Below are positions 12,569-23,109 of a stretch of DNA of 64,000 bases, piece by piece. The notes beneath the pieces were generated by a model, which did no database searches, was not told the DNA's origin, and was given only the letters and a program-made list of their open reading frames with translations. The position numbers were made by a program, and so were the translations under genes. Each line of letters starts with the position of its first letter. Position 1 is the stretch's first letter. Source of the stretch: Marvania coccoides (taxonomy: Eukaryota; Chlorophyta; Trebouxiophyceae; Chlorellales; Chlorellaceae); the NCBI GenBank assembly GCA_963854735.1, contig OY978102.1, positions 248,001 to 312,000 of the forward strand. The letters run 5' to 3'.

Positions 12569-13553
12569 CTGCTGTGTTATAAAAACTCGTTACTTTAGAA
12601 ATCTGTTATTATATACATGAATTATAATGTATGCGACTGAGCAATCTAGGGCGCACCCTTCAAATTTCAAAGAAACAAATAAATGAAAGCGCCGCGAAAA
12701 CACAACGGCAGAGAGAGATGTAGGATTAGAAAACGCTAAAAGAATGCAGGTGATGGTTGGGCGTGGAGTGCATATGAAGTATATATGTATCGAAGCACAT
12801 TAGTACTGTAGTGCCTTTCTTCCAAATATCAGTCGAGAAAAAAACAAAAGTTATTCCATTTTCATCTAAAAGAACAAGGGTTTGTATTATAACAAAAGCA
12901 TCCGAAACACGAGGAAAAGGATCAAACATAAAGAGAGTATCATGGTTCGTAACACACACTGAATAAATATTTTTTTATTTCTAGAAGCATTCAAGCAAGT
13001 GGGCGTTTTTCCCGGAGGAAACGCGCCCATCATCATATAAGCCAAAAATAAAACAGAGCAGAAAAGACGTTAGAGAAGACATGGGAGTAAAGGGGGGAGG
13101 AGAGAAGGGAAAAAAATATATGGAAAAAGAAAGAATGATGTAGAACTGCTTCGCCCACAGCGAACCCATCCTTCTTTAGAAAAACGAAACAAAAATGAAT
13201 TGCGTAAAAAAAGGGGACAGACACCCTCAAAAAATATAGTGTCGTCGTACCCATGCAGGAAGAGAGCTGCTCCCCCTGCATTCACTCCAAAAACCGTGTG
13301 GTGCCCTCCACAAAACGGGGACTGCAAAAATGTGTGATGTTGTGTGGTTTCGCAATATCGTTCGTTGGCTCTACTGAAAACTTGTAATGAAAAGGAAGGA
13401 ACGTGAAAGAAAAAAGCCCGCTCAAGTTTTCCCATTCAAGGTACTCCTCTCATGAGACGGACTCAGACACCCTCCTTTCCTTTCCACACACACTGCTCCA
13501 AAACTAATTCTTCCAATGCGAGTAAAATATCATTTCTTTTTTATTTTATTTTC
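12569..13553. other. Spacer with no recognisable gene
   Basis: About 1 kb with only short open frames of biased composition and no family resemblance. It holds the 3' flank of the ARM-repeat gene to its right. Confidence 0.4.
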
Positions 13554-16500
13554 TTAGTTGCCAAAGTACCACGACGGCCCATCCGCGTGTTCCTCCTTGT
13601 TCAGCACCTTGATCAGCGACAGCGCCCGCGCCCTGAGCCGCGTGTCCGCCGCACGCTGCCCAAAGCGCAGCAGCGCCTCTCGCGCTTTGCCGCCTTTCGC
13701 CATGACGCCCAGCAGCCGGGGGCGCCCTGCCAGCGCGGACAGCACGGTCAGCAGCACCTGGCACTGCCCGGGGTCGTTGCACCGCCCCAAAGAGGCCAAC
13801 AGCGCGTCTATCGACGTTTCAGCGTCGGTTTTCGCGCCCTCGCCGCTCAACAGCCGCCCCAGCACCTCTCCGAGGGTGTACTGCGCAGCGTCCTGCAGGC
13901 GGTGCTTGTGGGCGCACACCTCAGCCGTCAGCCGCTGCGACGCCTCCGACAGCTGGTCTCTGTTCAAATGAATCCTTTCCTCCTCCGGCTGCAGCCCCAG
14001 CGCCGCAGCCAAGAGGTGCAGCGCGTGGGAAGCCACCGCCGCGTCCTTGGTGCCCTCCAGCACCGTGATCAGCGCAAACAGGTCGTCAGAGCCCAGCACG
14101 CGCGCCGCGTCCCGCCCTGCATTGGCGTCCAGATCCCACAGCAACTGTATCGCCTGCTCCCGTACATCCAGAGACGAAGCGTGCCGCATCACCATCGCCA
14201 GCGCGTTGCGTCCCTCCAGCTCCACGATGATGCCGCGGTTGGGGAGGTTGGAGACCAGGAGGCCCAGGGTGTGGAGGGCGGAGCGGGAGCGCTCTTCGTC
14301 GCCGGCTGCGGAGCGCAGCAGGCGCAGCAGGGGGCCGATGGCGCCAGAGTAGCTGCAGTGGGAAAGAGAATATACAGAGAGGGTATTAGTAACATAGTAA
14401 AAGAATCGTAGAATATAAACGGAAAGGGGCATAAGTATAATATAATAGACAGATTTAAAAAACAGCCGACATTTTTTTTGCAAATGCATGAGAGGAAGGC
14501 TGGGCTAAATCACCTGCTGTCTCGGTGCTGCACTTCTTGTCTGCTGGCGCCGCCCATGGCTTCGCTCAGCACGCGTTTGGCCTCGGCGATGTAGCCGCCA
14601 GACCACCCGCCAGCGCCGCTGCTGACCTCATTCGCCTGCCGCTGCTTCGCGATCTTGCGCTGCCGGAGGAAATCGTAGGAGGGCACGATGCACTGTGCGT
14701 CGTGCAGCGTCACAGAGTGCTGCCCAGGCACTGCGGTTGGCTCCAGGTGCTTGGCGGTGACTTGGGTGGTTGTTGTGGGCGGGGAACACCCGAGAAGTCG
14801 CCGAGAAGCTGCCGCGGCGCTGCCGCTGCCTTCCTCCGCGGCTGCTGCGGAAGAGAGGGGTCGGCTGCCGCCGCCCAGGAGGCTGCTGCCGTGGAGGCCG
14901 CTGCCGCTGTTGGCGCCGATAAAGGAAGTGGGGGAGGGGGAGGCATTGCCGCCAGAGTACCTGCAAATTTTTTAATGATTTAAGGGTAACAGGCACGTGA
15001 GTAATGTAATAATAGTGAAATGAAACCAGAAACGAAGGAAACGGCAGAAAAATAAGCATGAACATTTGAGCTTATAAAAAAAAAAAAAAAAAAAATCAAC
15101 TGGCCACGCACCACAAGTGGGCTCCAAATGTGTCGTGCAGGTCCGCATCCATGATCATGGTGGTGGGCGGGCCCGTGCTGCCGGTGGGCATGGGCAGCGG
15201 CCGAGAGGCTGTCATGCCTCTGCCCCGAGTGCCCCGCTCCCTGGCCTGCGCCTGGGCGTTATCCTCCGGGGAAAAGTGGTCAATCATAGAAGACGCTAAC
15301 GCGCCCACGGAGGGGCCCACAGCTGCTCCAGGTCGCATAGGCTCCGCCACGACGGTGATGGAACTCAATGATGGGTCAGCCAAAGAGCGCAGCCCAGGGC
15401 CAGCTCGCAGCTGGCTTGCTGGGACGCCGCCGATGCCGCTCAGTAGTGAGGTGCCAGGGTCCAGCGACAGGGTGTCGAGCGAGGCGCGGTGTGCGGCGGC
15501 AGCAACCGCGGCAGAGGCGCTGCCGGGGAGCTGGCGGGGAGGGCGGAGAAGCCGCGAGGCGGTAGTGGCGCCTGCTTCTTCGGTGGAAGACGGCACGCCC
15601 TATGGAAAATAGAAAGAAGGAGAAAAAGATAAGTTGGTATATCAGGAAAATAAGGTAAAAACAAAAAAAACTAAAAAAACTGTCAATTGATAATAATTAA
15701 ACACTGCTTTCTATTTCTTACCTCCCACACCGGCGTGAGGTTGGTGGTGGCGTAAATCAGCCCCTGCAGCGAGTCCAGGCTGTGCCGCGGCGAGGTCCCC
15801 GTCGACCCGTGCAGCAGCAGGTCCAGGCTGCCCCGACTGGACGGCTTGGCTGAGTCGGTGGAATCCCGAGGAGGGGTCACCAGATGGGCCCCGAACGTGC
15901 CCCCAATGTCGTTCACCAGCTCCAGCGCGGGCTCCGGGGTGGAGGAGGCGGCCGCAATGGGCAGGGAGACCGTTCGTTCGGACAATGCCGGCGGTTTTTC
16001 AAGTACCAAGAGCGGTGTCGGAAAAGGGGTCGCCATAGGAGGCTGCTGGGGTTGGAGGTGCTGCTGCAGTGCGGAGGCGGCGGTGGGGAAGGGGGAGGGC
16101 GGCGTGGCGCGCCGCCGGCCGTTTGAATTCGCCGCTGTTCCAGGAAATGCCGCTGCACCGCCGCCGCCAATGTTGCACTGCTGCAGGCGCTGCGCTGCGG
16201 TGGGGGAAGCCCCCGGCAGGGTATTGGTAGGGTGGGGAGACTGCAGTGATGTGCGGGCAGGCTGTCCTCCCCACGGGAAACCGCCGTGACTGAGCAGCCC
16301 TGCGGCGAAATCTGCTTCCAACCGCGGCCCAGCGGACACCTTGACGGCCCCCGCGGCTGCAGCGGCCGCCAGCGCGGCAGACACCGCGCTGTCCAGCGCC
16401 CCCAGCGGCATGGAAGTGGCCTTTGAGTCCTGGCCCAGGGCACAGCCGGAGGCGGTGTCAAACCTTCTTCCTGAAGTCATGGTTTCTTCCCGACCGATCC

Positions 16501-16822
16501 GCAGGTCGTCGGTGGAGGACGAAGGGGCAAAGGCACTGAAGGAGGATATCGAGCCGAAGCCGCCGCCGTCCTCAGTTGTGGGCAGCAAGCGCTGCTCAAA
16601 CTGAACAAGTTTCCGCCCCGATGCCATTGGGGAAGAAAGATGCAGCTGCTGCGCGTCGACGTCCGCCTCCATGCTCGTGCGCATGCTGTGGCTGGGCTCC
16701 GAGGTGGCCTCCGGGCGGCGCAGGGCCTGCACAGCGCAGGCGAGGTCGCCAGCAGCTGCGCGGAGGTCGCTCTGGCTCGGCCGGCTGGTCGGCTCAAAGG
16801 GGTGGGCGGGGAACTCAAGCAT
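13554..16822 (-). CDS. Large low-complexity protein with C-terminal armadillo-like repeats
   Basis: Four exons (16822-15722, 15599-15112, 14960-14514, 14352-13554) give 944 residues in frame. The first 600 or so residues are low complexity, rich in Ser, Ala, Pro and Gln, with poly-Ala and SLD/SRGSLDLL-type serine motifs that could be phosphorylated. A short motif, TFGAHL, appears twice, in exon 1 and at the end of exon 2. The C-terminal 265 residues look like helical ARM/HEAT repeats: IGPLLRLLRSAAGDEE, GIIVELEGRNALAMV, AIQLLWDLDANAG, LLTVLSALAGRP. Such repeats are protein-binding scaffolds. No catalytic motif is visible. An acceptor-like CCCACAG lies just upstream of the chosen ATG, so an additional 5' exon is possible. 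The function is unknown. Confidence 0.75.
15076..15095 (+). repeat. Poly-A tract in an intron
   Basis: A run of 20 A on the plus strand, poly-T relative to the host ARM-repeat gene, sits in that gene's second intron. Confidence 0.9.
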
Positions 16823-17832
16823 GCTGTTTTGTTCTTGGAAGGAGGTCTCCTGTGGGCGGCAAGGCGTGAAGGTGGGGTGAGAAAACCGGGCGAGAAAAGA
16901 TGCGGCTAAATTTAAAAGCTCACGTTAATTAGTACGAGGAGAGGCTGGGAGGCCGCTGCGGGGCCGGTCATATGATCAGATGTCCCAGATGAAAATTGGT
17001 AGTAAGGGCTGCGAAGCACGCAGCGTCTGATGAGATTGTCGGGAAATTGAGTTGTATGAAAACTCCGTGGATGCGCGGGCACGCGACCGGGCTAACTAAT
17101 ATAAAATGACCCGCGGCCGACACAAATCCGGAGTTAACGTCGAAATGCTTGTAAGCAGGCAATGTGTAATCGGGTTTATCCCCCCACCCAGGCAGGTGCG
17201 TGAGGTGTGCTGGGCTAATCGGTATCGAGAGTTTATGGTTGGGCGCTATAATTAATCGAATGCTGAATGCATGAGCCCATTGAAGAAGTTATTAAAAAGT
17301 GCAAGGCGCGAAAAGTGCAAGGCGCAACACCAGAAGAAGCTGCTAAAAAAATAAAATGGAAAAGATGCGAACTCCTTCATCGTAGACGTCACCGCCAACA
17401 TGCGATGCGTAAAGGATTTGAGGGATGAAGCTAAATGTCAAGAACATTTTACGAATCAATTACTTATAGCATAGTATATGGTTTTTAGAATACATGTCTC
17501 TCAGTTGTCTCTTCCATCAGATTGAGCATTTCAAAACTTATAGGGCCCCACCGCAGACGCTGCAAGTGCCATACAAAATACACCACATTCCTCCCTGACC
17601 TGAGAAAATAACATCACGTCCGCGTACACCGCCCGCCGCCCGCCACCGCTGCTGCCATTTTCAATCAAGTGCCGAATTGTCCAGCCACAAGGAACCATTC
17701 CATACTTCATCCCACGATCGTAGCCAGCCCACCCTACCAGATTCAACTTGGTAAAAATTCTGCGGATCCCGTTTCTTAAATTCCAGGTTTTCTTCATTTC
17801 TACTGACCCCCCCTTTTCTTTCTTTCTGATAG
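16823..17832. other. Spacer, 5' of ARM-repeat gene and AP-endonuclease relic
   Basis: About 1 kb. It contains the promoter side of the ARM-repeat gene and, towards 17700-17832, an intron-like pyrimidine-rich segment ending in the acceptor of the AP-endonuclease relic. I searched for the missing upstream AP-endonuclease exons and saw none. A short repeat of the unit caaggcgcaa/gaaaagtg lies near 17300-17325. Confidence 0.4.
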
Positions 17833-18331
17833 GCGACATGAACTGCGCGGCGGAGTAGATCGACATCCACTCCCCCAAGACCAACCTCCGCTCCGCGGGA
17901 TTCACTCAGGAGGAGCGCCACACCTTCACCCAGCGCTACCTCGCCGCCGGCCTCGTCGACTGCTTCCGGGCGCAGCCTCCCGGGGACGTGGGGTACACCT
18001 ACTGGGGGTACCGCTTCAACTTACGGGCCAAGTACAAGGGGTGGCGGCTGGACTACGTCCTGGTCTCGCAGGCGCTGGCCCCGCGGGTGCACTACTGTGT
18101 TATGGGAATACCTCCCTCCACTCTTTCTTCCCCTTTGAGCCCCTCCTCCTTGATATAGTAGTTGCTCTGCGGTGCAGTTCAGTTAGATATATTTGTAGTT
18201 GTAAGTATGAAGTCCTCAACTGCTGACTAAATGTCGCATCCCTCACACTGGTTTAGACTCACTACTGCTTCCACCTGCCGCACGTGATGGGCAGCAACCA
18301 CTGCCCGCTGGGGCCGGTGGTGAAGCTATAG
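17833..18331 (+). pseudogene. 3' remnant of an AP endonuclease (ExoIII/APE1 family)
   Basis: Two exon-like blocks (17833-18086, 18257-18331) translate to the C-terminal third of an exonuclease III-type AP endonuclease: [45 protein letters not shown], then HLPHVMGSNHCPLG. The family cleaves DNA at abasic sites in base excision repair. Three signs of decay are visible. The N-terminal two thirds are absent upstream. The codon after CAAE is TAG (17856-17858) where the family has Glu. The conserved SDHCP catalytic motif reads SNHCP, losing the catalytic Asp. The splice sites (CGG|gtgcac and tttag|ACT) still look usable and keep frame. It is probably a truncated duplicate. Confidence 0.8.
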
Positions 18332-18545
18332 GCGCGCGATTTTTATTTAAATTATAATGAACAAGTAGATGCAATGTGACGAACACGTTAGGTAGAATAA
18401 ATGCAATACTGTGCATATGTTTGCGTTAACCGGTACCCAACCCTGTAACCATATATAAAATAGAATAATTTCAATATGCCAATGAGCTGAAGAAGAACAA
18501 AACGTCGCATGGGTGTATTCCATGGTCGAAACCAAAATCCGAAGG

Positions 18546-20476
18546 TCATTTCAGTCCCCATTTCTTGGGGTACATCTTGATGGTAACCAGCTCGCGCGGG
18601 TAGGGGGTGTAGATCCTGTCAATATCAGGGTTGTCCCATTTGACTTCCGGAGCCCAGGGGTTGTCATAGCGTGGGTAGCTGACAAACAGCGAGTACTTTT
18701 TCTTCGGGTCGAGTCCACGGGCCTGCCCGTGAATTGTGGTCCCTTGCTTGAGAGTCCCTTTAATTGCGAGGTGCTTGGGGGGCACACAATTGAAGTGCTT
18801 TTTGCAGTGCTTGCCAAACAGCTGCGGGTCGTCCATTTTCTGCCAATGTTCATCGCTACCGCTATAAGGATCAATAAAAGATCCATAGAAGACGATGGTC
18901 TGGTTTGCCGGGCGCTCAAACATGAATGCGGTTATGGGAACTTTCCTCTCCTCGTTGCGGCTCACGCAAATGTCCCAGTCGAGGCCTTTCACAGCGGTGA
19001 CGTCGTACACACGGAAAGATATGAAATGAAAGAGGTACGCCCTGGATGGATGAGTGGATGATACCCGAGGAGTAGCACCGAAGAACAACGAGTCCGTCGA
19101 CCTGCTCAAATACTCGATTGACATCAACATACTCAATATTGTTGCTATGGCATAATTCAGAGAAGCCTCACATGATCTCCTTCGGGGGCAGCTTTCCTTT
19201 GCGGCACTTAATAAACTCATGCTTCAGCTTGATGCGGTACGGCATGTATACATACTGCAAGAAAGGGTGTGTAATCAGCATCAGCGCCGATCATTTTGTT
19301 CACCGTTGAAGCAGTACTAAACCCAGCTTTTCTTGATGCACCTGTAACCCTGTAACCTTTATTAAACCCATTAATGGGCTTATTGGGTTTAAACCGAAAC
19401 TCGTGATGGACCTCACCTTTCGCTTGTGCATTCCATCATAGCTTAAAATCCTGCCATATGTGTCCTTAGAAGGGTCCCAGTACTTTCGTTTGGGCGTGGC
19501 GAACCATTCCACCACCTGCAGGTTCTTTTTAATTCGCTTATCGAGGGCCAGGCCGTGAGGCGCCACCAGCTGCACTGCGCACGTCTTGGGGCCGCCAAGG
19601 CCCACGATACACCCACTGGTGGTGAGGCCACGGTATGGAACAATGTAAGCCGAATGGACGCCACTCAAATCACCGGCGTTCCACCACTCGTCAAATGACA
19701 CAGTTTCATCCTCGCGAGATTGCCAATAGGCGTAATATGGACCAGTATTGTCCTTGGCGCTGTTTGCTATGGGTCCACCTGCGGGTTGTTCGACATACCA
19801 ATTTGAATAACGTTCTCCTCAGTATTCATTTGTTGGATGCTGTGCTAAAGCCAAGTCAAGATTGGTAGTGATACCCACCATACAGTGAGATATACGATCC
19901 AAAGAGGGTATGATTGGGCCCGTCCAGCGAGACGGTCACTTTAAGCGCGCAGTAAGAACGTTGGTACGAAAGATCACGTGATCCTTCACGTAGGGTATTG
20001 CTGTATGAACGGCCATGAAGGCAAGTGGTATTAGAGATCTCCACCCTCTTCGCCGGGTTCTCGATGGTCCAGGCGCACGACTGGCCGAGATCCACTTCCG
20101 GGCCCCGCCCTTTGTAGACGCAGTCGTAGTGGATGCCCGTACCGGAACACACCCAGTCATCGGGGTACCATATGTGGCTCAAGTCCAAATTCAGCCCTGC
20201 AAGCCTTTTCTGTCTTGCGGAGGTGGCATTTTGGCCGAAAAGTCTCGTGATCGGGGGGATACTTCACCAATTCTCTGCATAGAGAAAGTTTGGCACGGCC
20301 ACTAAGACATTGGAGGCAGCACAGGAGGGTGGCGGCAGCGTCCGCAGGCTTGCACTGCGCGTATAATTAGCATGAACCCAGGTTAAAGAGACGTACTTGC
20401 AGAATGGTTTGCCCCCAACAGCGTGCAATGAGAAACACGCCACACACAAAATAGCGAATGCGAGCTGTCGTCGCAT
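18546..20476 (-). CDS. Secreted cysteine-containing protein, paralogue of 45727-47184
   Basis: Five exons (20476-20397, about 20261-19879, 19778-19417, 19254-19172, 19041-18546) give about 467 residues. The start encodes a clear signal peptide (basic MRRQ, then a hydrophobic stretch to about residue 20). No known domain is recognised. It is homologous to the protein at 45727-47184: TTSGCIVGLGGPKTC against TTAGCTAGLGLPNTC, ARGLDPKKKYSLFVSYP against FRGLGASGAYRLIVAYP, and a shared C-terminal MYPKKW/VWPKNW. The first intron has the same position and phase in both. Exon 2 is uncertain: the good acceptor at 20275 gives a frame with a C-x8-C pair like the paralogue but reaches a stop, while the frame that continues needs a weak AAG acceptor or a one-base frameshift near 20200. 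An extracellular or wall role is inferred. Confidence 0.65.
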
Positions 20477-20600
20477 CTATGATCTGTCGATGTAGTTTTA
20501 ATTGAGCGAAATATAATTAAAAAAACTAGTCGAAACTGATATGCGCTTCCCTTTCTGGGAGAAGAACCGCGTGCTGATGTGGCATGTATGTACTGATGTG
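20477..20600. promoter_or_regulatory. 5' flank of the secreted-protein gene
   Basis: This short AT-rich segment directly upstream of the start at 20476 presumably carries the promoter. No specific element is identified. Confidence 0.35.
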
Positions 20601-20940
20601 GCGGTCAATCAGTCAGCGCAGCATGGCCAGCAAGACGCAGCAGAACCGTCGTACGTTGGAAGACAAGCTGAAGTGCTGCGGGCCCCCTGGTTCGCTACTG
20701 GCATCCCATTCCCAACTGAAATGTAGTTCTTTTCGCGGACAATTTTTGTTCTGAAATGCTAAGTACCAGTTTAACCCGATTGATGCAAGCTGCGCCCCAC
20801 GCCGGAGCTGTTGGGCATCGCGGGTGGCTTTGCCGGCATCAAGACGGTCATCCTAGCAACTGCAATTGCCAAAGTGGCGGCAAGATTGGTGCCCGACGAG
20901 GCAAGCTCGTCCTTCCTGCAGTATCACTGAATAAAAATAC
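20601..20940 (+). other. GC-rich coding-like island, unassigned
   Basis: GC content rises to exon-like levels in two blocks. One could start at an ATG near 20623 and read MASKTQQNRRTLEDKLK before losing plausibility. The second, near 20795-20930, reads PTPELLGIAGGFAGIKTVIL, a hydrophobic stretch, and is open up to a GCAG. I could not join them into a recognised protein, and no family was identified. It may be a small gene with unrecognised introns or the remains of one. Confidence 0.3.
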
Positions 20941-20979
20941 ACAGAATTTCGTTTCTGGATGCTCCAATGTATTTTATAT

Positions 20980-20986
<7 letters not shown>

Positions 20987-21033
<47 letters not shown>
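20987..21033. repeat. (AT)n microsatellite
   Basis: About 23 uninterrupted AT dinucleotides separate the two halves of an unassigned GC-rich region. Confidence 0.95.
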
Positions 21034-21035
<2 letters not shown>

Positions 21036-21079
21036 GTATTTTTTTTTTAATATGCTTTTTCATATGCTTGTATTGTACC

Positions 21080-21235
21080 CCAGCAGGACCCCAGGGAGAT
21101 CCTCGCCCTCGTCGAAGCGCACATCCGGGATCACACCCGCCCGCCTGCAACGTCACCGTCCGCGAGCTGAGCCTCAAGTCCGCGCCTTTCCACCCGCCGC
21201 GGCAGCGGGAGTTGGCGCTTTTTTTTACATTCTAA
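21080..21235 (+). other. Second GC-rich coding-like island
   Basis: Exon-like composition follows the AT microsatellite. One plus-strand frame reads QDPREILALVEAHIRDHTRPP, another CNVTVRELSLKSAPFHPP. Neither is recognised and no start or clear splice partner was found. The CAG at 21081-21083 (pyrimidine-poor context) could be an acceptor joined to the island upstream. Confidence 0.25.
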
Positions 21236-21383
21236 AGCAGGAAACCGCGCTAGGAATAATGATTGAAGGCCACATTTGGCCGTCCAAATGAAAAGATGGA
21301 GAAGAAAAAACCCGTGGGATTAATGAAAAAGACGTGAAATAAGTTCAGGGTTTAATCGGAGTTCGTTCAACTGCATTGCGAAT

Positions 21384-22143
21384 TTACTCAGCTGCGGGGC
21401 CCTCCACCAGCTGCTCGAAGGTCTCCTCGCCCACCTCGCCAGCCACGGCTTCGCCCACGATGCCTCCAATGACGCCGCCAGCAACTATGGGAGAGACCTC
21501 AACGCCAGGGGCAAAGGTGATGAGCTCCGCGGCGGGGGGCAGCTCGGCAGCGAGGGTGGCTCCAATCAGAGCGCCTGCAGGGAAAAAACCCCGTTGGAGT
21601 TGATAGGTTGCAAAATATACTTGAATTCTATAATATAATGTGAAATGACGGTGGGGCCTACCTGTAACAGCGCCTGACTCGGCAGCAAGGCCAGCGGTGA
21701 TCTCTTCGATTACTTCAAGCTCGCCCTCGGGGATGGGTGCAAACTCAGCCGCAACTTGACGGGCAACTCGCTCGCCCGCGATCTCCCCACCGGCAATTCC
21801 GCCGACGATCCCAGCTTGAATGCCGGCTGGGAACTCTGTGAGGGGCGCTTGCATGAGCTTCCTTGAGCTTGCTGCAGTAAAATATGTGGCGGAGGAAGGT
21901 GGTCAGCAAATATAAAGTACTCAAAAAGGGCAGTAGCGCAGGAAAAATAAAAAAAAACTATGTATAACGTATATAGGTTTGCCTGTGCCCCCAGTTGTTG
22001 CATTAGAGTTGTGTTCTTGCAAATTTTACAGGATAAGGCGCACAGATTGCCGAAAATGGCAGGTTCTTCGATTCTGGCACACCTGCATTGGCGGTGGCTA
22101 GAGCCAGCAGCACACACCAGCACACAGCAGAGATGTGGGCCAT
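21384..22143 (-). CDS. Small secreted glycine-rich (Gly-zipper-like) protein
   Basis: Three exons (22143-22083, 21871-21662, 21574-21384) give 153 residues. Exon 1 encodes a textbook signal peptide, MAHISAVCWCVLLALATANA, followed directly by the first intron. The mature part is acidic and dominated by Gly/Ala/Ile/Val patches such as GIVGGIAGGEIAGE, ALIGATLAAELPP and GGVIGGIVGEAVAGE, spaced like glycine zippers that pack hydrophobic helices. No cysteines occur after the signal region. No family is recognised. It could be an extracellular-matrix or membrane-associated peptide. The start is the only ATG that provides the signal sequence, and all junctions are GT-AG and in frame. Confidence 0.75.
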
Positions 22144-23109
22144 GGTCGAAGGTTAGGGAATAAAACAAAATGCAATTAACTTAATATTGAATAAAGACGG
22201 CAGGAAGGCTGATTCCTTCTATAGGACGTCTCATTAATGTAACTATTTCTTGGACGTGGCAGTGAGACTTTTGGAATTGTAAATGAAGAAAATTTGCTAC
22301 TAGCATTCATAAATAACCTGAAAATGAAGACAGATACATGTTGAAGGGGCCATGGTCGCGGCGCTCTTCCCATGGGTGAGGAAGAAAAAAATAGAATGCT
22401 GTTTCAGCCGTAGAATTAAATTTTATATGGTTGTATGCAGGCAGGAATAGCCGTATTTGTGGCTATTAGGGGGAAAATGCAGCTCTGTACCGGCCGCCGC
22501 CGAGATCTCCTGCGCGCTGCTGGTGGGGAAGCAAAGCTCTACAAATTAATCAGTACTAAAGAATAGAAAGCATCATTTTCCAGGTGTTCCCATAGAGAAA
22601 CCATCGGGCCTAGTTTTAAGCCAGTGATCCTCCGTTTTCCCCCTGGACGGGCGGTGGAGACTGCAGCTCGAAAACAATGTCAATTCGGGCGATTTGAGTG
22701 GCTAGCGAAAATAAAATGCATCTCATCCACAGTACTATGAAATAGTGAACTGGCAATGCTTGCAAGGAGATTTTTTTTTTTTTTTTTTTTTTTTTTAATT
22801 CGAATTTTGTGTCGAAGACCGAGGGGAGGGTATTTCGCTTGGCTCGCAGGCCCAAAAAATCTACGAAACCCCAAATAAAAATAAGCAACAGCAGATTCAT
22901 AAGCTAGAGCTCCTTTTCGAGCTGCTTCCTTTCAAACTCTTCTGAAAATTCGTCATGATCATTTAATTATTTTAATTTATTTATTCATTTTTTTTAATGC
23001 ATCTTCAGCGAACCTGCCTTAAATTCAGAAGAAGCTCGCTCGTTCTCTATACAATTTTAATTAAATCCATTTCATTTTCATTCGCGAAATGCGTTAATGG
23101 GGTGCAAGC
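22144..23109. other. Divergent spacer without a gene
   Basis: About 0.97 kb between head-to-head starts. It is AT-rich, with a small GC-rich patch near 22485-22540 and a T26 tract. No coding region could be supported. Promoters of the glycine-rich protein and the RING protein must lie here. Confidence 0.45.
22771..22796 (+). repeat. Poly-T tract
   Basis: An uninterrupted run of 26 T in an intergenic region. It is flanked by non-repetitive sequence and could be the A-tail of an old retroposed copy read from the minus strand, but no body of such an element is recognisable. Confidence 0.9.

Noticed and set aside
17531..17905. A minus-strand frame opposite the AP-endonuclease relic
   Set aside because: Its right part is antisense to the relic and its left part lacks any recognisable motif.
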